This document shows, in pieces, positions 25,797-35,294 of a stretch of 64,000 nt of DNA. Each line of letters begins with the position of its first letter. The first letter of the stretch is position 1. This stretch comes from DASUAS01 sp963756895 (lineage in GTDB: Bacteria; Actinomycetota; Acidimicrobiia; IMCC26256; DASPTH01), in NCBI GenBank assembly GCA_963756895.1, contig CAVWPI010000007.1, positions 620,001 to 684,000 on the forward strand, given 5' to 3'. Position numbers and translations under genes: made by a program. The notes under the pieces were generated by a model. The model was given only the letters and a program-made list of their open reading frames with translations, searched no databases and was not told where the DNA came from.

Positions 25797-28700
25797 ATGG
25801 CGGGCATAGGGCCGATGGAGCCCGTGACAACCGATGGGGCACCCGAGACCCGCACCGGCGGCGTGTCTCGACGCGTCATCTGGTGGTTCCTCGCGGTGGG
25901 CATCGGGCTGGCGCTGGTGTCGCTCGCGCTGCCCTCCGACAACGCCCGGTCCTTCACCTACGACGCCCTCTCGCTCTGTGCCGCGGGCGGTGCGGTGTAC
26001 GGCCTCCTGCGGAACGAGCCGCGCCGGCGCGGCGTCTGGCAGCTGTTCGCGCTGGGCCTGGCGCTGTTCGCCGCCGGCGACGTGGCGTTCGACGTCGCGC
26101 TGCGTGGCTTCGGGCGCCCTGACGGCTATCCGTTCGCCGACATCCTCTACCTCCTCGCGTACCCGGTGCTCGCGATCGCGCTGATCCGACTGGCCCGCTC
26201 GCGCTTCGATCGCTCGACCTTGATCGACAGCGCGGTGGTCGCGGTCACGCTGTCGGCGGTCATCTGGCAGTGGGTGATCACGCCGGTGCTGGAGAGCTCG
26301 TCCGGACCGCAGCTCGAACGCCTCGTGACCGTGCTCTACCCGCTGATGGACATCCTGCTCGTCGTCGTCATCGTGCACACGGTGTTCACGCTGCCCCGGT
26401 GGACCGCGCCGGCGTGGCTGCTCTTCGCGGGACTCGCCCTCATGCTGGTGGCCGACGCGTTGTACGCCCGCCTCGTCGCCGACGGCACCTACACCGACGG
26501 CGGCGTGCTCGACGCGCTCTGGCCGATCGCGTACCTGCTGCTCGCAGCGGCGGTGATGCACCCCTCGATGCGCGCCCTCTGGGAGGACCGCGACGTGGCG
26601 CTCGTCCGTGACGGACGCGCCCGCATGGTGGTCCTCGGGATCGCGCTGTTCGCGGTACCGGGCGTCGTGCTGCTGGACGACTCCGGATCGGCCACCGCGA
26701 TCACGCTCGCCCTGATCACCGGCATCGCCGCGGTCGCGGTGGCATGGCGCATCACACGCATCGTCGACGAGTCGAACAACGCGCGCGTCGTGCTCGCAGC
26801 GAGTGAGGCCCGGTTCCGGGCCCTCGTGCAGCACGCCACCGACATCGTGATGGTGCTCGACGAGCGCGGCGAGGTCACCTACGTCAGCCCCGCGGTCGAC
26901 ACCGTGTTCGGCCGGCCGGCCGACGAGCTGCTCGGCTCGAGCTTCGTCGACTACCTCGACGCCCGCGGCATCGCCCAGAGCCTGGCGCTCTACCAGACGC
27001 TCGTCGACCACCCGGACGAACCGGTCCCCACCGAGTTCGACGTGCCCGACGGCGACAACCGGCGGTGGATCGAGGCGACGTGGACCAACCAGCTGCACGA
27101 GCCCACGGTCCGGGGCATCGTCGGCAACCTCCGTGACATCACCGATCGCAAGCGGGCCAACGCGTTCGGACTCGACGAGACCCGCGTGTTCGAGAAGATC
27201 CTCTCGGGCGCGCCCGTCCCGGAGACCCTGAGCTCCCTCGTACGCGCGCTCGAGAGCTACATCCCCGACGGCGTGGGGTCGATCCGGCTCCTCGATCCGG
27301 AGACCCGCATGCTGGTGTCGGTCGCGGCGCCGAGCCTTCCCCCGCGTACGTGGAGGAGGTGTCCGACCACACGACCGTCACCGACGTCGAGGCGTTCCTG
27401 AGCGCCACCGAGACCCGAGTGCTCAGCGACATCGAGCACGAGGGCGCGCGGGCCGACCTCAACGCGCTCTGCCTCGCCCACGGACTGCGGGGGATGTGGT
27501 CCGCCCCCATCCGGTCGCCCGACGGATCGGACTTCCTCGGCCTCTTCGCCTTCTTCGTGCGCACCGTGCGCGAACCGCGGCCCAGCGAACTGGCCATCCT
27601 CGAGCGCGCCGCGTGACCTCGCCGCGTTGGCGATCGACCGCGACGCGCGCACGCAGGAGCTCGGTCGCCTCGCGCTGCACGACACCCTGACCGGACTCCC
27701 CAACCGCGCGCTCGCGCAGGACCGTCTGGAGCACACGCTGGAGCGCCTGGCCCAGACCGACGACGACACGCACGTCGCGGTGCTGTTCGTCGACCTCGAC
27801 CGCTTCAAGTTGGTCAACGACGGCCTCGGCCACGACACCGGCGACGAGCTCCTCGTGGCGGTGAGCCGCCGCCTCGGCGGCGCCGTCCGCCGCCAGGACA
27901 CCATCGCGCGCATCGGCGGCGACGAGTTCGTCGTGCTCTGCGAGGACCTGCACGACGAGAACCAAGCGGTGGAATTGGCCGACCGCACCGCGCAGGCGTT
28001 CGCCGAGCCGTTCGCGCTGTCACGGGCCGAGGTCACGGTGTCGGCCAGCATCGGCATCGCGGTCACCGATCGGTCGTCCGATCGAGCCGCCAACCTCCTG
28101 CAGGACGCCGACGCGGCCATGTACCGCGCCAAGCGACGCGGCGGCGCACGTCACGAGCTCTTCGACGAAGCGATGCACACGCAGGCGGTGTCCCGCCTCC
28201 TCACCGAGCGTGCGCTCCGGCGCGCGCTCGATCGCGACGAGCTCCGCGTCCTGTTCCAGCCCGAGTTCGACCTCGCGACCGGTGAGCGCGTCGCGGTGGA
28301 GGCGTTGCTGCGGTGGGAGCACCCGGTGCGCGGGGTCGTCGCCCCCGGTGATTTCCTGCGGGTGGCCGAGGAGACCGGCATCATCGTGCCCATGGGCGCG
28401 TGGGTGCTGGCACAGGCGTGCGAGGTCGCCCGCGCCTCGTTGCACACCGGCGACGCGCGCCCCCTGACCGTGTCGGTCAACGTCTCGGCGCGCCAGCTGC
28501 AGCGGACCGACTTCCCCGAGCTCGTCGCCCGCACCGCGCGCGACGCGGGCGTCGATCCTTCGACGCTCTGCCTCGAGTTCTCCGAGAGCGCGCTGCTCGA
28601 CGACCTCGACACCACGGCCGAGGCACTCCGAGCGCTCGAAGACGTCGGCGTGCAGCTCGCGATCGACGACTTCGGCACTGGTGGATCGTCCCTCACCTAC

Positions 28701-28970
28701 CTCCGCCGCTTCCCGGTCGACAAGCTCAAGATCGACCGCATGTTCGTCGAGGGGCTCGGGCGCAGCGCGGCCGACGACGCGATCGTCGCGGCCACCATCG
28801 ACATGGCCCACACGCTCGGCATGGTCGTGAGCGCGGAGGGCGTCGAGACCGAGGAGCAACGACTGCGCCTCGTCGATCTCGGGTGCGATCGCGCGCAGGG
28901 CTACCATCTCGGCGCACCCGAGGTCTTCGCCGCACCACGACTCGTGCTCGTCCGCCAGGAACCGGCCTGA
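25797..28970 (+). CDS. Membrane-bound PAS-GAF-GGDEF-EAL cyclic-di-GMP enzyme, two frameshifts
   Basis: About 1055 residues. The N-terminal third has 8-9 hydrophobic helices resembling a MASE-type sensor. A PAS domain follows (RFRALVQHATDIVMVLDERG) and then a GAF-like region. The catalytic domains come next: GGDEF with LFVDLDRFKLVND and an intact IGGDEFVVL, and EAL with VEALLRWEHPV, LEFSESALL, IDDFGTGGSSL, KLKIDRMFV and EGVETEEQ. All metal and substrate residues of both domains look intact, so it could make and degrade c-di-GMP. Frame changes near 27345 and 27616 flank the GAF-like segment. The ATG at 25797 follows a good promoter. Confidence 0.9.
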
Positions 28971-29058
28971 GGGCCCTGCTCCCGCGGATGCCTCCCGCCT
29001 AGCATCGGGGACCCTCCGGGCTGTCCGCGTGGCGAGCCCAACGAGAAGGAGCGGTCCC

Positions 29059-29353
29059 ATGGGTCTACTCGACAAGGTCAAGGAAACCGCGCAGAAGGGC
29101 GCCGACCTCGCCAAGGAAGGCGTCAAGGCCGGTCAGGACAAGATCGACGAGCAGAAGCTCAAGAAGAAGATCGGTGACCTGAAGGAAGAGCTGGGCGAGG
29201 TCGTCTACGCGCAGAAGTCGGGCACGACCGCCGTGGGTGTCGACCCCGAGGTCGAGATCGCGCGCATCGTCGCCGAGATCAACGCCACCGAGGCCGAGGT
29301 CGCCGCCGGCGAAGCAGCCGACTCCGACGACCCGCGGCGAGACGCCCGCCTAG
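29059..29353 (+). CDS. Small charged coiled-coil protein, probable frameshift near the end
   Basis: A Lys/Glu/Ala-rich protein of about 97 residues preceded by AAGGAG: GLLDKVKETAQKGADLAKEG, then KLKKKIGDLKEELGEVVYAQ. It looks like a long amphipathic helix or coiled coil of the type found in small actinobacterial stress or envelope proteins. The frame is otherwise open into the antisense of the next gene; a one-base change near 29340 brings it to a TAG at 29351 that is shared head-to-head with the opposing stop codon. Function unknown. Confidence 0.7.
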
Positions 29354-30362
29354 AGGGTTGCCAGCGCGGGCGCCGCGGCGACGAGGTCGCGCGCCAGCGT
29401 CTCGTCGCCGTCGACCGCGACCGGCAGCGCGTCGGGCGGGATCCGGTCGCCGACGAGGTGGCACCAGTCGACGACGTCCGCGGTGACGGTCACGTCGGCG
29501 GTGGCCGCAGGAACACCCGCCCCCATCGGCACCAGCCAGTCGCCACCGCCGGGTCCGGTGAGCACCAACCGTGCGGTCTTGCCGTCGTGCTCGCGGCCGG
29601 CGATCGCGAGCGCCAACGGCAGGATCCGACGGGCGAGATCGGACATCAGCGACAGGTGACGGACCTCGGGCGGTATGCCCGGGAGTCCGGCGGCGCGGCG
29701 CAGGTCGTCGGTGTGCACCCACGCCTCGAACGCACGCGACGAGCAGGGTGTCGTCGCGGGTGAGCCCGAGGCCGCGCCAGATCGCGGTGCGGTCGGGGTT
29801 GGCGACGGCCCACGTCCGGTTGGTCTCCACCGACGGCGCGCCACAACGCGATGGCATCGTCGAGGTCACGCCCGGCGAAGCGAGGGAGCAACGCGTGGGT
29901 GCGAGCGACGATGTCGTCCTCGTCGAGCTCGTCGATGGTCGGGTCGCCGAGGTTCTGTGCGAGCAGGCTCTCCTGCGCCGCCATGTGCACGACCAGGTCG
30001 TGCGCGGTCAGCCCGTTCGGCGTGACGACGTCGAGCGCATCGTCGGGCAGCTCGACGACCGCCTGCACGAAGCGGTCCGACAACGACACGTAGACGTCGA
30101 TCACCGGGTCGGCGGCTCCGCCTCGGCGGGCGAGCGCGGCGTCGAGGACCCGCTCGCGCATCCGACCGGGCGGTTCGATCGCTTCGGCGGCACCGAGCCA
30201 CGCGGCCACGGTCGCGAGTCGCTCGGCTTCGCGCGCGAGATCCGGACGGCGCGTCAGCACCGCCTCGATGGCCGCGACCTCCTCGGGAACGCACGCGTCG
30301 AGCACGTATGCGCCGAGCAGTTCCTCGACCTCGGCCTCCGACAGCTCGAACGCGGTCACCAC
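29350..30362 (-). CDS. Anti-sigma factor with MDMPI-type domains, two frameshifts
   Basis: About 337 residues. The N-terminal segment ELLGAYVLDACVPEEVAAIE, then RRPDLAREAERL matches the anti-sigma N-terminus of the RskA/RsiW kind without obvious zinc ligands. It is joined to a DinB/maleylpyruvate-isomerase-like domain (LTAHDLVVHMAAQESLLAQN) and the C-terminal sterol-carrier-like domain found in MDMPI proteins (ARLVLTGPGGGDWLVPMGAG, end TLARDLVAAAPALATL). Frame changes near 29830 and 29745 are required. It overlaps the ECF sigma gene by 7 bases, so it is translated with it and probably binds it in the cytosol; no transmembrane helix is seen. Confidence 0.8.
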
Positions 30363-30964
30363 TCGTCCCCTTGGGCCTCGAGCGTCGCGGCGATGCGTCG
30401 CAGCCCGAGCCGGAGCCGCGACTTCGCCGTGCCCTCCGGGATGCCGAGCGTCTCGGCCACCTGCCGGTAGGTCTTGCCGCCGAAGTACGCGAGGTGCACC
30501 GCGCGTCGCTGTTCCGCTGGGAGCACCTCGAGCGCGGCACGCACCCGTTCGGCGGTGAGCAGCGCGGTGGCCATCTCCTCGACGTCGGGGGCGGCGATCG
30601 CGCGGCCGGCTTCCCGCTCGGCGCGTCGGCGCCGCGCCTCCTCCCGCCGCACGTGGTCGACGGCGCGGCGGTGGGTGAGGGTGCCGAGCCAGGTGCGGAG
30701 ACTGCCCCGTGCCGGATCGAACGCCGCCGGCCGCTCCCAGAAGCTGACGAACACGTCCTGGCTGACGTCTTCGGCGGCGCGGTGATCGCCGATCACGCGG
30801 ACCGCGAGCCCGTAGACGAACGACGCGTACTGGTCGTACACCTCACCCAGAGCGGCGTCGTCACCGGCGACGACGCGCTCGCGGACGTCGGCCTCCCAGC
30901 CGCTCGGCGGCACCGTGCGTGCCGCGACCGGGCGGCCGGCGGACGCGGTCATGAGTGGAGCCAT
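30356..30964 (-). CDS. ECF sigma factor, SigK/SigL-like
   Basis: A 202-residue ECF sigma factor. Region 2 is ALGEVYDQYASFVYGLAVRV, then HRAAEDVSQDVFVSFWERP and SLRTWLGTLTHRRAVDHVRR. Region 4 is LEVLPAEQRRAVHLAYFGG, then TYRQVAETLGIPEGTAKSRL. The SQDVF and GIPEGTAKSR patterns match the group containing SigK/SigL, which pair with RskA-like anti-sigma factors. ATG 30964 or 30952 could be the start. It overlaps the downstream anti-sigma gene. Confidence 0.92.
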   Translation of the reverse strand: MAPLMTASAGRPVAARTVPPSGWEADVRERVVAGDDAALGEVYDQYASFVYGLAVRVIGDHRAAEDVSQDVFVSFWERPAAFDPARGSLRTWLGTLTHRRAVDHVRREEARRRRAEREAGRAIAAPDVEEMATALLTAERVRAALEVLPAEQRRAVHLAYFGGKTYRQVAETLGIPEGTAKSRLRLGLRRIAATLEAQGDEW

Positions 30965-31071
30965 CGGAGGGTCATTCGCCGCCGATCCCGGCCCGGATCA
31001 CTGGCCGACACGGTTGCTACCCGGTGAAGGTCGGAGCCGCCTGGACGGGGCGGCGCGTGGACCACGGAACG

Positions 31072-31683
31072 CTACAGCGAACCGGATCCCGCCCACGCGG
31101 AGAGCGTGAAGCGGAGCTGGATCATCGCGGCGCCGAGCACCGCGTAGATCAGGAGCCCGGCGCCGGGCTCGGGCCCCCACCACATCGGCCAGTCGGCCGC
31201 CCACCACACCGCCGCCGCGGCCACCCAGAGCACCAGCGCCACCTTGATCGCGAGCCGCGAGCTCTTGCCCAGGAAGGCGACCGCGGCCGTGGTCAAACCG
31301 TCGACCGGGACCATCGGCGGGAACACCGAGAAGAACGACCCTCCGGCCGCGGCGACGCCCTTGCCGCCACGGAAGCCGTTGTACACCGGCCAACAATGAC
31401 CGGCGATCACCGCGGTGCCCGCCGCGTACGCGCCGGGGTCGCCCATCGCCAGGCCGATGACGCCGGCGAGCGCGCCCTTGGCCGCGTCCAGCACGATGAC
31501 CAGGAGACCCCACTTCTTGCCCAGGACGCGCGCGGCGTTGAGCCCGCCCGGGTTGCCGCTGCCCGACGCGCGGAGATCGACCGAACCCCGCGACGCGAGC
31601 CGGGCCACGAGGTCGGCCGACGGGAACATCCCGATCACGTACCCGACCAACGCGCCGACGAGGACCTGTCCGACGTCCGACAT
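31072..31683 (-). CDS. plsY: Acyl-phosphate:glycerol-3-phosphate acyltransferase
   Basis: An intact 203-residue membrane enzyme with five hydrophobic helices. The three PlsY motifs are visible: GSGNPGGLNAARVLGKKWG, AGHCWPVYNGFRGGKGVAAA and the C-terminal region around AMIQLRFTLSAW. It makes lysophosphatidic acid from acyl-phosphate at the cytoplasmic membrane. It lies downstream of ilvC, separated by a hairpin, so it may form its own transcription unit. Confidence 0.93.
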   Translation of the reverse strand: MSDVGQVLVGALVGYVIGMFPSADLVARLASRGSVDLRASGSGNPGGLNAARVLGKKWGLLVIVLDAAKGALAGVIGLAMGDPGAYAAGTAVIAGHCWPVYNGFRGGKGVAAAGGSFFSVFPPMVPVDGLTTAAVAFLGKSSRLAIKVALVLWVAAAAVWWAADWPMWWGPEPGAGLLIYAVLGAAMIQLRFTLSAWAGSGSL

Positions 31684-31702
31684 GCCCCGTCCTTATCACC
31701 AA

Positions 31703-31745
31703 CCTGCGTCAAGCGAGCGGAAGAGTTCCGCCACGTTGACGCAGG
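31703..31745 (-). terminator. Long interrupted hairpin between ilvC and plsY
   Basis: CCTGCGTCAA pairs with TTGACGCAGG (10 bp), and inside it CGGAA pairs with TTCCG around GAG, with a few unpaired bases between. It begins 18 bases past the ilvC stop. There is no real U-tract. Arms and layout resemble the menB-menA hairpin at 21276. Confidence 0.6.
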
Positions 31746-31762
31746 AACGTTCGGATGGGCGG

Positions 31763-32792
31763 TCAGCCGCCCGAGACGTCGCGCGGCTTGGCCTTGCCCT
31801 GACCGATCCACGGCATCATCGACCGGAGGCGGTCGCCCACCTCTTCGATCGGGTGCTCGGCCGACTTCTTGCGCAGCGCGTTGAACACCGGACGGCCGGC
31901 CTGGTTCTCGAGGATCCACTCCTGGGCGAACTTGCCGGTCTGGATCTCGTCGAGGATCTGCTTCATCTCCGCGCGCGTGTCGTCGGTGACGATGCGCGGA
32001 CCGCGGGTCATGTCGCCGTACTCGGCGGTGTCGGAGATCGAGTAGCGCATGTTGGCGATGCCGCCCTCGTAGATGAGGTCGACGATGAGCTTCACCTCGT
32101 GCAACGTCTCGAAGTAGGCCGATTCCGGCTGGTAGCCGGCGTTGACGAGGGTCTCGTAGCTCGCCTTGATGAGCTCGACGAGACCGCCGCAGAGCACGAC
32201 CTGCTCGCCGAACAGGTCGGTCTCGGTCTCCTCCTCGAAGGTGGTGTCGAGCACACCGGCGCGCGTGGCGCCGATCGCACGCGCGTACGCGAGCGCGGTC
32301 TGCTTGGCCTTGCCGGTCTCGTCGGCCGACACCGCGACCAGCGCCGGCACGCCGCCGCCCTCTTCGTAGGTGCGGCGCACGAGGTGACCCGGACCCTTGG
32401 GCGCGATCATCCACACGTCGACGCCCTTCGGCGGCGTGATCTGGCCGAAGTGGATGTTGAACCCGTGCGCGAACGCGAGCGAGTCGCGCTCGTCGAGGTT
32501 GGGCTCGATGTCTTCCTTGTAGACGCGCGCCTGCTCGGTGTCGGGGAGCAGCACCATGATCACGTCGGCTTCCTTGCACGCCTCCGCGGTGGTGAGCACG
32601 CGCAGGCCCGCTTCCTCGGCCTTGGCCCACGACGACGAGCCCTCGCGCAGCCCGACGCGGACGTCGACGCCCGATTCCATCATGTTCAGCGCGTGGCGCG
32701 TGGCCCTGCGAGCCGTACCCGAGCACCGCGACCTTGCGGCCCTCGAGCAGTCCGAGGTCGGCATCGTCGTCGTAGTAGATGGTTGCAGGCAC
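31763..32792 (-). CDS. ilvC: Ketol-acid reductoisomerase, one frameshift
   Basis: Class I (short) acetohydroxyacid isomeroreductase of about 342 residues. The Rossmann motif VAVLGYGSQGHA is broken by one extra C near 32700 and resumes at HALNMMESGVDVRVGLREGS. Catalytic and Mg ligands lie in MIAPKGPGHLVRRTYEEGGG and in TFEEETETDLFGEQVVLCGG, with ESAYFETLHEVKLIVDLIYE after them. It converts acetolactate or acetohydroxybutyrate with NADPH. It follows ilvN by 38 bases in the ilvBNC operon. Confidence 0.95.
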
Positions 32793-32830
32793 GAGAGTCT
32801 CCTGGTCGGTTTCTGCGGCGAAACAGTCTG

Positions 32831-33373
32831 TCAGACCGCGCGGTTCTTCACTGCACGCAGCTTGGCCGGGCGGCGGGCCAGCTTGGGCAGGGCGATGCGC
32901 CCGGTCCGTTGGAGCTCGATGATCCCGAAGGGCTGCAGCAGATCGGAGATGGCGTCGAGCTTCTCCGGAGCGCCCGCCACCTGGATGGTGAGGCTGTCGT
33001 GACCGACGTCGTCGATGCGGGCCTGGAAGATCGACGCCAGCTCGGTGATCTGCGAGCGCAGCTCGGCCGTGGCCTTCACCGTGACGAGCATCAGCTCGCG
33101 CTCGACCGCTTCGTCGGGGTGGAGCTCGGCGATCTTGAGCACCGGGATCAGCTTGTTGAGCTGCTTGGTGATCTGCTCGAGCGGCGCCGAGTCGGCGTCG
33201 ACGACGATGGTCATCCGGCTGAAGCGCTCGTCCTCGGTGGGGCTGACCGCGAGCGACACGATGTTGAACCCGCGCCGCGCGAACAAGCCGGCGACGCGCG
33301 AGAGCACGCCGAACTTGTTCTCCACCAGCACCGTGAGGATGTGGTGCTTGCCGCTCATCTCACTGGTCGCCAT
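32831..33373 (-). CDS. ilvN: Acetolactate synthase small (regulatory) subunit
   Basis: An intact 180-residue ACT-domain protein. The first ACT domain begins HILTVLVENKFGVLSRVAGL with FARRGFNIVSLAVSPTED, the valine-binding region. The C-terminal half (ELMLVTVKATAELRSQITEL) fits the AHAS small-subunit second domain. It stimulates the catalytic subunit and confers feedback inhibition by valine. ATG overlaps the ilvB stop by one base (TGATG), giving coupled, stoichiometric translation. Confidence 0.96.
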   Translation of the reverse strand: MATSEMSGKHHILTVLVENKFGVLSRVAGLFARRGFNIVSLAVSPTEDERFSRMTIVVDADSAPLEQITKQLNKLIPVLKIAELHPDEAVERELMLVTVKATAELRSQITELASIFQARIDDVGHDSLTIQVAGAPEKLDAISDLLQPFGIIELQRTGRIALPKLARRPAKLRAVKNRAV

Positions 33374-35115
33374 CAGTCACGCCCTCCCGGACGGTCGTGC
33401 GCGGGGTCGAGGATCACGTCGTCGTTCGTCGTCCCGGGCGCGACCATCGGATACACCTTCTCCCGGTAGTCGGTGCGGAAGTCGATCACGACGGGACGGT
33501 CGTCGATCTCGTTCGCCTTCTGGATCGTGGTCTCGACGTCTTCGGGCGTGTCGACGCGGAACGAGACGCATCCCATCGCCTCGGCCCACTTCACGTAGTC
33601 GGGCAGGTCGGGCGAGAGGTACACCTCGCTGTAGCGCTCCTCGTAGAACAGCTCCTGCCACTGGCGGACCATGCCGAGGTACGCGTTGTTGAGGATGGCG
33701 ATCTTCACGGGGATGCGTTCCGCGCTCGCGGTGACGAGCTCCTGCGCGGTCATCTGGAAGCAGCCGTCGCCGTCGACCGCCCACACCATGCGTTCGGGCT
33801 TGCCGACCTTGGCCCCGATGGCCGCGGGCACCGCGAAGCCCATCGTGCCGAGACCACCGGAGTTCACCCACGTGTAGGGGTGATTGAACTTCCAGCGCTG
33901 GCTCGTCCACATCTGGTGCTGGCCCACGCCCGACGCGACGATCGTGTCGTCGGGCGTGTTGTCGCGCAGCTGATCGATCACGAACTGCGGCTTCAGCGGG
34001 CCGTCCTCCAGCTGCTCGTAGTGCAGCGGGAACTGGTCCTGCCAGTCATGGAGCTGCCGGTGCCACGCATCGAGCGACGGGAAGTCGTGCCCGGAATCCT
34101 GGCGGCGGGTCTTCTCGGCGCGCACCGCCTTCACCATCTCCTCGATGACGAGACGGCAGTCGCCCACGATCGGCACGTCCGGCCGGCGCACCTTGCCCAG
34201 CTCGGCGGGGTCGATGTCGACGTGGATGATCTTGGCGCCTTGGGCGAAGCCGTCGAGCTTGCCGGTGACGCGGTCGTCGAAGCGCGACCCCAACGCGATG
34301 AGGAGATCGGACTGCTGCATCGCGGTGATGGCGGTGTAGTTGCCGTGCATGCCCGGCATGCCGAGGCACAGCTCGTGGTCGTCGGGGAACGCGCCCCGCG
34401 CCATGAGCGTGGTGACCACGGGGAAGCCGGTGAGGTCGACCAACTCACGCAGCGCCTCGGCGGCGCGGGCCTTGAGGATCCCGCCGCCGGCGTAGATCAC
34501 CGGGCGCTCCGCCTCGCCCATCAGCCGGGCGGCGTCCTTGATCTGCTTGGCGTGGCCCTTGGTGTTGGGCTTGTAGCCGGGCAGGTCGACCGCCTCGGGC
34601 CAGTACCAGTTCATCGCCTGGTTGGCGACGTCCTTGGGCATGTCGATGAGCACCGGACCCGGGCGCCCCGTCGTGGCGACGTGGAACGCCTCGCGCACGA
34701 CCCGCGGGACGTCGGAGGCGTCGGTGATCAGCCAGTTGTGCTTGGTGATCGGCATGGTGATGCCGACGGTGTCGGCCTCCTGGAAGGCGTCGGTGCCGAT
34801 CACCGAGTACGGCACCTGCCCGGTGATGACCACCAGCGGGATGCTGTCCATGTACGCGTCGCACAGCGGCGTGACGATGTTGGTCGCCGCCGGACCACTG
34901 GTGACCATGGCCACGCCCGGTCGGCCGGTCGCGTGCGCGTACCCCTCGGCCATGTGGCCTGCGCCCTGCTCGTGCCGCACGAGGATGTGGCGGATCGACG
35001 AGTCGATGAGCGGGTCGTACACGGGCAGGATGGCGCCACCCGGGAGGCCGAACATGACCTCCGTGTGCTCCATCTCGAGGCTCTTGATGAGGGCCTGGGC
35101 TCCGGTGAGTTGCAT
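33373..35115 (-). CDS. ilvB: Acetolactate synthase large (catalytic) subunit
   Basis: An intact 580-residue ThDP enzyme condensing two pyruvates, or pyruvate and 2-oxobutyrate. Catalytic Glu is in ILVRHEQGAGHMAEGYA; FAD- and substrate-binding parts include TSGPAATNIVTPLCDAYMDS and LGMPGMHGNYTA; the ThDP/Mg motif is WAVDGDGCFQMTAQELVTA with ILNNAYLGMVRQWQELFY. ATG 35115 is chosen; in-frame codons upstream cross the attenuator and are not part of the protein. Expression is very likely set by the leader at 35161-35252. Confidence 0.97.
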   Translation of the reverse strand: MQLTGAQALIKSLEMEHTEVMFGLPGGAILPVYDPLIDSSIRHILVRHEQGAGHMAEGYAHATGRPGVAMVTSGPAATNIVTPLCDAYMDSIPLVVITGQVPYSVIGTDAFQEADTVGITMPITKHNWLITDASDVPRVVREAFHVATTGRPGPVLIDMPKDVANQAMNWYWPEAVDLPGYKPNTKGHAKQIKDAARLMGEAERPVIYAGGGILKARAAEALRELVDLTGFPVVTTLMARGAFPDDHELCLGMPGMHGNYTAITAMQQSDLLIALGSRFDDRVTGKLDGFAQGAKIIHVDIDPAELGKVRRPDVPIVGDCRLVIEEMVKAVRAEKTRRQDSGHDFPSLDAWHRQLHDWQDQFPLHYEQLEDGPLKPQFVIDQLRDNTPDDTIVASGVGQHQMWTSQRWKFNHPYTWVNSGGLGTMGFAVPAAIGAKVGKPERMVWAVDGDGCFQMTAQELVTASAERIPVKIAILNNAYLGMVRQWQELFYEERYSEVYLSPDLPDYVKWAEAMGCVSFRVDTPEDVETTIQKANEIDDRPVVIDFRTDYREKVYPMVAPGTTNDDVILDPAHDRPGGRD

Positions 35116-35160
35116 GGTGGGTCCTGTCGAGCAGCGTGGTGACGAGGGAAAAGCGGGCAG

Positions 35161-35186
35161 AAAAAACCCCCCGCCTGGGCGAGGGG
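35161..35186 (-). terminator. Attenuator terminator upstream of ilvB
   Basis: On the minus strand CCCCTCGCC pairs with GGCGGGGGG and is followed directly by TTTTTT, a classic intrinsic terminator 46 bases before the ilvB ATG. It lies inside the leader transcript, so it is an attenuator rather than the end of a gene. Confidence 0.9.
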
Positions 35187-35190
35187 TGGG

Positions 35191-35218
35191 AACGCACGGG
35201 CGCGAGGCGCCGTGCGTT
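35191..35218 (-). promoter_or_regulatory. Leader hairpin overlapping the ilv leader-peptide stop codon
   Basis: AACGCACGG and CCGTGCGTT form at least 9 base pairs just upstream of the terminator, overlapping the leader stop codon. A ribosome at the end of the leader peptide would cover its 5' arm. It is the likely pause hairpin; how it competes with the terminator cannot be settled by eye. Confidence 0.6.
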
Positions 35219-35252
35219 AGGTGATTACGAGGAGGGTGGTGCGGAGCTGCAT
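35217..35252 (-). CDS. ilv leader peptide MQLRTTLLVIT
   Basis: An 11-codon open frame that ends in TAA. It contains Leu-Leu-Val-Ile encoded CTC-CTC-GTA-ATC as four consecutive codons, plus another Leu and three Thr codons. It is followed by a hairpin and an intrinsic terminator and then ilvB. Charged tRNA levels for leucine, valine and isoleucine would decide where the ribosome stalls, and hence whether transcription reads into ilvBNC. ATC and especially GTA are uncommon choices in such a GC-rich genome, which could sharpen the stall. It sits just after a promoter, probably with little or no 5' leader. Confidence 0.85.
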   Translation of the reverse strand: MQLRTTLLVIT

Positions 35253-35261
35253 GAGCCCGCA

Positions 35262-35290
35262 ATCATGCCCGATCCGCGGCCCGAACGCAA
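35262..35290 (-). promoter_or_regulatory. Promoter of the ilv leader-ilvBNC operon
   Basis: On the minus strand TTGCGT (35290-35285), a 17-base spacer and CATGAT (35267-35262). Transcription would begin within a few bases of the leader ATG at 35252. It lies immediately after the fpg stop codon. Confidence 0.7.
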
Positions 35291-35294
35291 GTCA

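Noticed and set aside
27340..27620. Programmed frameshifting in the GGDEF-EAL gene
   Set aside because: No slippery heptamer or downstream structure stands out, and similar breaks occur across unrelated genes, so error is simpler.
35116..35262. N-terminal extension of IlvB into the upstream open frame
   Set aside because: It would read through the attenuator hairpin and terminator; homology to IlvB begins at the ATG at 35115.
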